Shown here: positions 29,130 to 36,881 of the stretch, in pieces
Layout: every line of letters begins with the position of its first letter
How positions within the stretch are numbered: the first letter of the stretch is position 1
Source of the DNA: Spirochaetia bacterium
GTDB lineage: Bacteria; Spirochaetota; Spirochaetia; Treponematales; Rectinemataceae
Length of the DNA stretch: 64,000 nucleotides
Direction of reading: 5' to 3'
Assembly: GCA_029975555.1 (NCBI GenBank)
Contig: JARKOY010000074.1
Location: 62,001-126,000 of the forward strand
Position numbers and translations under genes: made by a program
Notes under the pieces: model-generated
What the model saw: only the letters and a program-made list of their open reading frames with translations
Database searches by the model: none
What the model was told of the DNA's origin: nothing

Positions 29130-29630
29130 ATGCCCAATGAGCAGACTGCAACCTTTTTAGTCGACCAGCGCGTCGTCTACCCAAGCCAGGGCGTCGGCCG
29201 CATCATGGAAATTCGGGAAAAAGTCTTCAATGGCCAGAAGACGCTCTATTATATCATCTATCTTGAATTTTCCGACATGACCGTCATGGTCCCCGTGGAT
29301 AAGGTCGACGCGCTTGGAATCCGTCCCCTCGTGTCCAAGGAAGAAGCGGAGACTGCCCTCAACTACATCTCTCAGGCGGCATCCACGATCCCTTCCGACT
29401 GGAAGCTGCGCTACCAGATGAACCTCGACCTCCTAAAAAAGGGCTCGATCATGGACATTGCGGCTGTCGTCCGCTCGCTCTACCAGCGCTCGAAGATCAA
29501 GGAACTGCCGATCCTCGAACGCAAGCTCTACGAATCGGCGCTCAACCTGCTCCAGGATGAGATAGCCTTCGCCTTGGGCCGCCCCAAGGAAGAGATCGTC
29601 GCGATCATCCGCGAAAATCTGGACAAATGA
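29130..29630 (+). CDS. CarD family transcriptional regulator
   Basis: FLVDQRVVYPSQGVGRIMEI; YYIIYLEFSDMTVMVPVDKVDALGIRPL. Confidence 0.93.
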   Translation: MPNEQTATFLVDQRVVYPSQGVGRIMEIREKVFNGQKTLYYIIYLEFSDMTVMVPVDKVDALGIRPLVSKEEAETALNYISQAASTIPSDWKLRYQMNLDLLKKGSIMDIAAVVRSLYQRSKIKELPILERKLYESALNLLQDEIAFALGRPKEEIVAIIRENLDK

Positions 29631-30838
29631 GCCAGTCCGCGCCAAAACCGATTCAGGCTCCAAGGCTCCCCATCGCCGGGAGGGCCTTTGCCCTCGTCAC
29701 CGCGGCAGGATCGAGCACCCGCTACGGCGGACCCAAAAAGGAATTCGAGCCCCTCGGCGGCCTCACCGTCATCGAGCGCGCGCTTGAGCCGTTCTTGGAG
29801 CTCTGCGCTGGCATCGTCGTCACCTGCCCGGCAGAGGCAAAGTCTGATTTCGAAGCCTTCTTTGCACGGTCGATGCTGCATTCTGCCCTCTCCAGGCTCC
29901 CCGTGGGCTTCGACATTGTGGAAGGTGGTGCGGTCCGCCAGGAATCCGTGCGACTCGGGCTGCGCGCGCTCGCCGCCTTGGGATGCGCAGAGGATATCGT
30001 GCTCATCCATGACGGCGCCCGTCCATGGATTTCCCGCGCGCTCATCCTGAAAACCCTCGAATGCGCGCGGACCACGGGCGCATGTCTGCCACTCGTGCCG
30101 CTCACAGAGACGCCCAAAATAGTAGAAGGAGAGTATATCCACGCGCATCCTGCGCGGGCTCACATGATGACGGCGCAGACTCCCCAGGCCTTTTCGTTTC
30201 CTGAAATTCTGGCCGCCCACGAACTGGCCCACCAGGAACACTACAGCGCCACCGACGATGCGATGATATGGGACCACTACGTGGGGCCGGTCTTTTGGGT
30301 CGAGGGTGAGCGCCAAAATCGGAAAATCACTTTTAAGGAAGACATCCTACACAGGCCGGCACTGCTGCGCACGGGCATCGGGTACGACATCCATCCGCTC
30401 GTCGAAGGCAGGCCACTGCTCCTTGCCGGCGTGCGCGTCGAGAGCGAACGCGGCGAAGCGGGGTATTCCGACGGCGATGTGCTCTGGCACGCGATCATCG
30501 ATGCGGCGCTCGGCGCAGCGGCGCTCGGGGACATCGGCTCGCACTTCCCCCCTGGGAAACCCGAATGGGAGAACGCCGATTCCACCCGGCTTGCTCGTAC
30601 CGTGTTCACCATGCTCAAAGAGCGCGGCCTTGCGTTCGTCAACATCGATTGCACCGTGCTCTGCGAAAGGCCCAAACTCGGCCCGTACCGCGAACGGATA
30701 TGCGCAGCCATCGCAGAGACTTTCGAGCTTTCGCCCAAGGCAGTCTCATTCAAGGCAAAGACAAAAGAAGGCTTCGACGCGACCGGCCGCGGCGAAGCGA
30801 TCGAGGCCCAGGCAGTGGTGCTCCTGGAACAGAGGTGA
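29627..30838 (+). CDS. ispDF: Bifunctional IspD/IspF
   Basis: AAGSSTRYGGPKKEF, LIHDGARPWIS (IspD); GIGYDIHPLVEGRPLLLAGV, YSDGDVLWHAIIDAALGAAALGDIGSHFP (IspF). Confidence 0.96.
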   Translation: MSQSAPKPIQAPRLPIAGRAFALVTAAGSSTRYGGPKKEFEPLGGLTVIERALEPFLELCAGIVVTCPAEAKSDFEAFFARSMLHSALSRLPVGFDIVEGGAVRQESVRLGLRALAALGCAEDIVLIHDGARPWISRALILKTLECARTTGACLPLVPLTETPKIVEGEYIHAHPARAHMMTAQTPQAFSFPEILAAHELAHQEHYSATDDAMIWDHYVGPVFWVEGERQNRKITFKEDILHRPALLRTGIGYDIHPLVEGRPLLLAGVRVESERGEAGYSDGDVLWHAIIDAALGAAALGDIGSHFPPGKPEWENADSTRLARTVFTMLKERGLAFVNIDCTVLCERPKLGPYRERICAAIAETFELSPKAVSFKAKTKEGFDATGRGEAIEAQAVVLLEQR

Positions 30839-30842
30839 TCTC

Positions 30843-31643
30843 TCAGATCGAAAGTAGCACAATCGACAGGCTGATGCCCGCAAAGGCGAAAAGCTGCGGA
30901 AGGTGCAGCGGCAGTTCCGAGACGAAATATGTCGCGATCGAAGGATACAGCACGAGCAGCCCGTAGAACGACGGCGCAACGGCCGTCATCTTCCCCCGCT
31001 CAAAGGCGACCTGTTTGATGAGGAAGGACGAAACGCCACAAAAGATGTACACATAGAGGTACGCCGAAACAAACCAGCTCAAAAAGTTCGAACCGTGGCT
31101 GAGCCGCAGCGCCTCCAGGGCGAGCACCATGAATCCTCCAAGCGCCCCCGCGGCGCTCCCGAGGGATACGCCCACTTGTTCAGGCCCCATGTGGCGACTC
31201 GCAAAGAGCATGATCATGGCAAAGGCCGTCGGAATGAAGAACGCGACCCAGAACGCGTCCACCTTAAAATGCTGAGAAGAGGCCTGTTCCACGAACCCCG
31301 CGTATGCCAGCGATGCCGCCATAAGCACAATCCACGGGATCTTCTTCGGCGATATCTTCTCCCCAAGCATACCGTACGAGAGCAAAATGGTGAAAATAAT
31401 GTTTGAGCCACCGATGGCGGCCACGATATTCGGCGCCAGCGCCCCGAGGGCGAGGTAGTTGAAGATCGGCTGCACATTCATGAGAATAAAGCCGCACGTC
31501 CAGCCGATTACCTCTCCACGGCGGATTTTCTCGCCCCGGCGCTTTGCGGAAAGCCACCCCACATACTTTTTCTGAAGCGAAAAGCCCAAAGACAGCAAAA
31601 AGTTCCCAAAAAGAGCGGTGAAGTACGCTGCTACCGTGCTCAT
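30843..31643 (-). CDS. DMT superfamily (EamA-like) transporter
   Basis: Repeated TM segments; LALGALAPNIVAAIGGSNIIFTILLSYGMLGEKISPKKI. Confidence 0.75.
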   Translation of the reverse strand: MSTVAAYFTALFGNFLLSLGFSLQKKYVGWLSAKRRGEKIRRGEVIGWTCGFILMNVQPIFNYLALGALAPNIVAAIGGSNIIFTILLSYGMLGEKISPKKIPWIVLMAASLAYAGFVEQASSQHFKVDAFWVAFFIPTAFAMIMLFASRHMGPEQVGVSLGSAAGALGGFMVLALEALRLSHGSNFLSWFVSAYLYVYIFCGVSSFLIKQVAFERGKMTAVAPSFYGLLVLYPSIATYFVSELPLHLPQLFAFAGISLSIVLLSI

Positions 31644-33142
31644 AGTCTGCTCGCTATCTGCCGAATCGAATCAAAGAGCCAGGCATATTCGCTCTCGACC
31701 CGATAAAAAACTGCCGGCATGCCGAAGGGGGCGTGGACCGTCACCATTCCGGAAGAATACACCCTCGATGTCCAGAGATGAATCCACTGCCCCGCCGGAA
31801 GGAGGCACGGGCACACCTCGCCTGTCCGCCCCAGATTGGGAGCAAACAGAAGATCCGGCCCCGAGAAGAGAATGTCGTCCCTCGCCGCGAATAGGGTATC
31901 TCGGGGCATCGAGATCGAGGGGTGCTGGAGCGCGGGGAGTCCCGTTTCTTCCCAGCGTCGCTGGCAGAACTCCCAATACTGCACTAACCCTGCCCGTATT
32001 TTGGCATAGCGGGTGACCATGCGCCTCCGGTCGCCCGGAATATGCAATTCCGGAGGAATTTCTCTGCGGAATAGCGGCGGAAGTGTGACGTCGGATTGAC
32101 AGAGCATCAGGTCGACTATTTTCCAGTCCTCCTGTCCACGGGCGGATCGGACGATGGAAAGGTTCAGGCGCTGAAACGCCTCCGGCCCTGCCCCCGAGAA
32201 AGAGAGCGACCCCAAAAGGCCTGCCCCGTCTCTCGCATCGAGGTGGGGAACGTTCAGGGGAGCCTTCAAAGGAAGAGCGGGCGAAGAGGATGGTGCCTGC
32301 ACCCGCTGGACCTGTGTCTTCCGCCTCCAGCCATGCCAGAGTGAACACGCCTCTTCAGGGCTCCGCGCATATCCGATATGGACCTCCGCGGGGAGTTCCA
32401 TCCTGAGCACAAAGGAGCCATCGTCAAAGGAGAGGAAGCGGGGGCCTGCGGACAGGCAGAGCAGGAATCTGCCGTCCAGCGCAAAAGCTGCCGTCTGTTC
32501 CGGCTGCAGCAGCGCGATCCGCCCCTTCACGGCGTGCGATTTTCGCGGACCGAGCCCGTTCCACTGCGCACATGGAATATCATGGAATCGAAGTTTTACG
32601 AAGTCGATCGCAGGGTCGAGCGCGGAGAAATAGAGGGAAAAGATCGCGGCGTAAGCGCCCGATGCACGGCCTGAGGCAGGACTTGGCTCAGGGCTGAAAG
32701 CACTAAATTCTTCACGCATGACGAGCTTGCTCGAAAAGGTAAACTGGGCGCTCGCCACAGACGTCATTGCCGGTATGCAGCTGCCTGCCCCTCGCCACGC
32801 CGACCGCACCTCCCCCAACCTGTGCACAAAGACTGCCGGCATCCTCGTCGTATGCCACAGAAGCCGCTGCCCGGCGACAGTCACAAGAAAGCCGTGCTTC
32901 CAATATTCAAATGAAATCAAAGCGATCTCCGGTATTCTTTTCGATATCCTCTCAGCTGCAACCTTCGCCACAATACTGAAAGATTCGCTATAACCATATA
33001 CGACTCGCGCGCGATGAGCAACACCGTCCTTGTGGCCGCGCACCACAATTCGCTTTTTTTTTATCGATATATCCTTGACTATTTTTGCGCTCCGTGCTAT
33101 CGTCAGCCCGTCATCGGTGGATGACAGTCGTCTATCTACCAT
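31640..33142 (-). CDS. GH31-related protein apparently lacking most of the catalytic barrel (5' end uncertain)
   Basis: C-terminus resembles GH31: RYAKIRAGLVQYWEFCQRRWEETGLPALQHP, FSGPDLLFAPNLG, LPAGQWIHLWTSRVYSSGMVTVHAPFGMPAVFYR; no recognisable catalytic Asp motifs. Confidence 0.5.
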   Translation of the reverse strand: MVDRRLSSTDDGLTIARSAKIVKDISIKKKRIVVRGHKDGVAHRARVVYGYSESFSIVAKVAAERISKRIPEIALISFEYWKHGFLVTVAGQRLLWHTTRMPAVFVHRLGEVRSAWRGAGSCIPAMTSVASAQFTFSSKLVMREEFSAFSPEPSPASGRASGAYAAIFSLYFSALDPAIDFVKLRFHDIPCAQWNGLGPRKSHAVKGRIALLQPEQTAAFALDGRFLLCLSAGPRFLSFDDGSFVLRMELPAEVHIGYARSPEEACSLWHGWRRKTQVQRVQAPSSSPALPLKAPLNVPHLDARDGAGLLGSLSFSGAGPEAFQRLNLSIVRSARGQEDWKIVDLMLCQSDVTLPPLFRREIPPELHIPGDRRRMVTRYAKIRAGLVQYWEFCQRRWEETGLPALQHPSISMPRDTLFAARDDILFSGPDLLFAPNLGRTGEVCPCLLPAGQWIHLWTSRVYSSGMVTVHAPFGMPAVFYRVESEYAWLFDSIRQIASRL

Positions 33143-33193
33143 TCAATTGTCTCGTGCTCCCGGATACCGCCTCCTTCTCCGGGAGCCTTTTTT
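33075..33193 (+). ncRNA. Candidate intergenic small RNA or attenuator leader with own promoter and terminator
   Basis: TTGACT-17-TATCGT promoter (33075-33103); GCTCCCGG...CCGGGAGC-CTTTTTT terminator (33156-33193). Confidence 0.4.
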
Positions 33194-33195
33194 CA

Positions 33196-33224
33196 TTGCA
33201 ATGCTCCCGAAGAGAGTGTATAAT
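33196..33224 (+). promoter_or_regulatory. Sigma70-like promoter for the TRAP-TAXI operon
   Basis: TTGCAA-17-TATAAT, with AGGAGGT RBS at 33242-33248. Confidence 0.6.
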
Positions 33225-33256
33225 TCCTCCATACGTGATCTAGGAGGTAAAGAAGC

Positions 33257-34198
33257 ATGAAGAAGATCGTAGCAATCCTATTCTGCCTGTTGCTGGCCAC
33301 CAGCGCATTCGCTCAGCAGCGATTCATCACCATCGCCACGGGCGGCACCGCAGGGACCTATTTCCCGCTCGGCGGCGCACTTGCCGACATTTGGAATAAA
33401 AACATTCCTAAGATGAACGCCACCGCACAAGCTACCGGCGCATCCATCGCCAACATCAACCTGCTCAAAGGCGGCAACGTCGACGTCATCTTCACGCAGA
33501 ACGACGTTGCCAATTATTCCTACAACGGCACAGAACTCTTGAAGGGCCAGGCCTATAAGGATCTACGCGGCATGGCCTGCCTCTACAACGAGACCATCCA
33601 GCTCGTCGCCCTCGAATCGAGCGGCATCAAGACGATTGCCGACCTTAAGGGCAAGAAGGTGTCTGTCGGCGCCGCAGGTTCCGGCACCGAAGCCAATGCC
33701 CGCCAGATTCTCGAAGCGGCTGGTCTCACCTACAACGACATCAAGGTGCAGTACCTCTCCTTCGCCGAATCCGCGAGCAACATGAAGGACGGCAACATCG
33801 ATGCGGCGTTCAACACCGCTGGCATTCCGACCGCGGCCATCCAGGACCTCGCCGTATCCAAAAAGATGGTGCTCGTGCCGATCGACGGAGAAGTCGCGGC
33901 GAAACTGACGGCAAAATATCCGTTCTATGCGCTCCAGGTAGCGCCCGCCGGGACCTACCAGGGCCAGACCAAGGACGTGACCACCGTCGCCGTCAAATCG
34001 ATGCTCGCCGTGAGCAGCAAGCTGCCCGCAGACCTCGTCTATCAGCTGCTGGAGACCATGTACAACAACACCGAGAGGCTGATTGCGGCCCACGCTCAGG
34101 GAAAGAACGTAAAGCTCGAGACCGCGCTCGAAGGCATGTCGATTCCTCTGCATGCAGGCGCCGAAAAATTCTTCAAGGATAAGGGTGTCATCAAATAA
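33257..34198 (+). CDS. TAXI family TRAP transporter solute-binding protein
   Basis: Signal peptide; FITIATGGTAGTYFPLGGALADIWNK; TGASIANINLLKGGNVDVIFTQNDVA. Confidence 0.93.
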   Translation: MKKIVAILFCLLLATSAFAQQRFITIATGGTAGTYFPLGGALADIWNKNIPKMNATAQATGASIANINLLKGGNVDVIFTQNDVANYSYNGTELLKGQAYKDLRGMACLYNETIQLVALESSGIKTIADLKGKKVSVGAAGSGTEANARQILEAAGLTYNDIKVQYLSFAESASNMKDGNIDAAFNTAGIPTAAIQDLAVSKKMVLVPIDGEVAAKLTAKYPFYALQVAPAGTYQGQTKDVTTVAVKSMLAVSSKLPADLVYQLLETMYNNTERLIAAHAQGKNVKLETALEGMSIPLHAGAEKFFKDKGVIK

Positions 34199-34228
34199 CC
34201 TTCAGGAAGAGCTAAGAATATCCCAGGA

Positions 34229-34257
34229 GCGGCGCGGGACTCTCCGTTCCGCGCCGC
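34229..34257 (+). terminator. Strong intra-operonic GC stem-loop between TAXI SBP and DUF1850 gene
   Basis: GCGGCGCGG-11 nt-CCGCGCCGC then TTGTTGTT. Confidence 0.6.
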
Positions 34258-34267
34258 TTGTTGTTGC

Positions 34268-34783
34268 ATGGACGCCATGAAAAAGGCAAGCAAATGCAAA
34301 GGAATGCTGATCTTGGGCGGCATAATTGGCCTCGCCGCGCTCCTCTCATTTGCATTTGGCCTCCGGCTCGTGCCAGCGCTGGTCATCAAAGACAGCAAGG
34401 GAGAGACGGTCGTAAGGCTCCCTCTTTTTGATGGACAGTTCGTCCACCATTTCATCCATTCGGTGCACAAGACGCCTGTCGATGAATATTTTGAGGTGCA
34501 TGGAAAAACCTTGGAATTGAAAAAGGTGAAGTACGACACGTACGGCGTGGGCATGCCCTCCGACGGAGGTGAAGCTTTTACCATAGAAAATGGGCGTTTT
34601 GTCGTGACCATGCACCGCAGTTTTTTGGCTATCCCCGTCCGCGTGTCGATTGTTCCTGATCATGGGATAGTCATCGGGGACACGCTCTTTCCCTTTACGC
34701 GGTGGGTAGCGCCAGAATCAGCAATTACGCTCTCCGCGGGGAGGATGCTGATATTCCAATATGGGAGGATTTCTTCAAAATGA
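34268..34783 (+). CDS. DUF1850 domain-containing protein
   Basis: FVHHFIHSVHKTPVDEYFEV motif; located between TAXI SBP and TRAP permease. Confidence 0.8.
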   Translation: MDAMKKASKCKGMLILGGIIGLAALLSFAFGLRLVPALVIKDSKGETVVRLPLFDGQFVHHFIHSVHKTPVDEYFEVHGKTLELKKVKYDTYGVGMPSDGGEAFTIENGRFVVTMHRSFLAIPVRVSIVPDHGIVIGDTLFPFTRWVAPESAITLSAGRMLIFQYGRISSK

Positions 34784-36780
34784 GTGATTCCCAGAAGCTC
34801 CAGCAGGAAAATGCGGCCGCAGATGCGCAGGAAATCTTGAAAAAATATGATAAAGAATCGAATTTCCGCACGTACAGCGGATTTCTGGCGAAGATAGTCG
34901 CTGCGCTTGCAATAGCCTTTTCTGTATTCCAGTTGTATACTGCCATTTTTGGCGTCCTGGATGCCATGGTTCAGAGGTCCATCCACCTCTCTTTCGGCTT
35001 GACGCTGATTTATCTGCTTTACCCGACAAGCAAGAAATGGTCGCATTCGAAGCTCAATCCAGTCGATGCGTTGCTCGCCGTCTGTGGCGCGCTCGCGCCC
35101 CTGTACATCGTACTGAACTATCAAAAATTGGTGCTGAGAGCAGGCACTGCTACGCCGGTCGACATCGTCTTCGGCGTCATCGGCATCCTGTTGGTGCTTG
35201 AAGCCGCGCGCAGGGTCGTCGGCGTTCCCATGGTCGTCATTGCGCTTGTCTTCATCGTCTATGCGTTCGCGGGGCCTTATATTCCCGGTAAACTCGCACA
35301 CCGTGGCGCCAACTTTGAAACGCTCATTCAGCATCTCTATTTCACGACGGAAGGCGTATTCGGCATTCCTCTCGGCGTTTCGAGCACGTTCATCTTCCTC
35401 TTCATATTGTTCGGTGCCTTCCTCGAGAGAACGGGGCTCGGACAACTCTTCATCGATCTGGCGAATGCAGTAGCGGGATGGGCCGCCGGAGGACCAGCAA
35501 AAGTCGCAGTACTCTCAAGTGCTCTTATGGGCACGGTCTCCGGCTCATCGGTTGCAAACGTTGTGGGTACGGGCTCATTCACGATTCCGATGATGAAACG
35601 CCTGGGCTACAAACCTGAATTTGCTGGCGCAGTCGAAGCAACCGCATCGACCGGCGGTCAGCTCATGCCCCCCATCATGGGCGCCGCTGCCTTTCTCATG
35701 GCAGAATTTACCAACATCCCCTACGTCCGCATCATTGGGGCGGCAGTGGTGCCGGCCATCCTCTACTACTTTGGCGTATGGGCAGGCGTTCATTTCGAAG
35801 CCAAGAAAAATGGACTGCGGGGATTGAGCCGCGAAGAGTTGCCGAAATTTAAGCAGATCATACTCGAAAAGGGCCATCTGATAATTCCGCTCGTGGCGAT
35901 CATCTATCTTCTGGTCACAGGTTTCACGCCCATGAAGGCGGCGCTCTGGGCGATCATCCTCTCGATTGCCTCATCGTGGCTGAAGAAGAGCACGCGCATC
36001 GCCCCGATCGAAATAGTAGGAGGCCTCGAGGCGGGCGCCCGTTCCGCCCTCGGCGTGCTTGCCGCCACGGCTTGTGCAGGCATCATCATCGGTATCGTCA
36101 CCCTTACAGGCCTTGGGCTTAAGCTTGGCTCAATTCTTGTCGAACTTGCCGGCGGACGACTGATTCCGACACTGTTTTTTACTATGATCACTTCTCTGAT
36201 TCTCGGCATGGGCGTGCCGACCACCGCAAACTACGTCATCACCTCGACCATCACCGCGCCTGCGGTCATTATGCTGCTCTCTAAGCAGGCTGGCCTCGAT
36301 CCGTACGCCGTTGCACCCGCGAACATTATCCTACCGGCACACATGTTCGCATTTTATTTCGGCATCATCGCCGACGTCACGCCCCCTGTCGCACTCGCCG
36401 CCTTCGCGGGCGCAGGTATCGCAAAGGCCAACCCCATGAAGACCGGCCTTAATGCGACGAAGCTGGCCATTGCGGCCTTCCTGGTACCTTACATCTTCGT
36501 GATGAATCCTCAGATGCTTCTTTTCAACATCAATTTCTTCACGTTCGTCTGGATGCTCATCACGAGTCTGGTCGGCATCATCGCGGTGGCGGCGGCGGTC
36601 AATGGCTGGTTTTTCACGACAATGCTCTGGTATGAGCGAATTCTTGGATTTGCCGGCGGCGTGCTGCTGATCGACCCGGGCATCGCAACCGACATCATAG
36701 GGCTCGCACTTTTTGCAGCCGTGGTGATCAGTCAATTCACTCGTTCCCGCAGGGCAAAGCACATGGCTGCAACGCGGTAA
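34780..36780 (+). CDS. TRAP transporter fused permease (4TM/12TM)
   Basis: GTVSGSSVANVVGTGSFTIPMMKRLGY, GMGVPTTANYVITSTITAPA; ATGA overlap with upstream CDS. Confidence 0.93.
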   Translation: MSDSQKLQQENAAADAQEILKKYDKESNFRTYSGFLAKIVAALAIAFSVFQLYTAIFGVLDAMVQRSIHLSFGLTLIYLLYPTSKKWSHSKLNPVDALLAVCGALAPLYIVLNYQKLVLRAGTATPVDIVFGVIGILLVLEAARRVVGVPMVVIALVFIVYAFAGPYIPGKLAHRGANFETLIQHLYFTTEGVFGIPLGVSSTFIFLFILFGAFLERTGLGQLFIDLANAVAGWAAGGPAKVAVLSSALMGTVSGSSVANVVGTGSFTIPMMKRLGYKPEFAGAVEATASTGGQLMPPIMGAAAFLMAEFTNIPYVRIIGAAVVPAILYYFGVWAGVHFEAKKNGLRGLSREELPKFKQIILEKGHLIIPLVAIIYLLVTGFTPMKAALWAIILSIASSWLKKSTRIAPIEIVGGLEAGARSALGVLAATACAGIIIGIVTLTGLGLKLGSILVELAGGRLIPTLFFTMITSLILGMGVPTTANYVITSTITAPAVIMLLSKQAGLDPYAVAPANIILPAHMFAFYFGIIADVTPPVALAAFAGAGIAKANPMKTGLNATKLAIAAFLVPYIFVMNPQMLLFNINFFTFVWMLITSLVGIIAVAAAVNGWFFTTMLWYERILGFAGGVLLIDPGIATDIIGLALFAAVVISQFTRSRRAKHMAATR

Positions 36781-36803
36781 GCCAAGCCTGTTTTCTCATG
36801 CAC

Positions 36804-36846
36804 ATGCAGGAGGACGTCGGCCGCTTAGTGCGGTGGCCTCCTGCAT
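36804..36846. terminator. Hairpin between convergent TRAP permease and thrA
   Basis: ATGCAGGAGG...CCTCCTGCAT 10-bp arms with internal GGCCGC/GCGG pairing. Confidence 0.6.
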
Positions 36847-36881
36847 TGTAACCTTGTTATAATCTTGCGCTATACTCGCAT

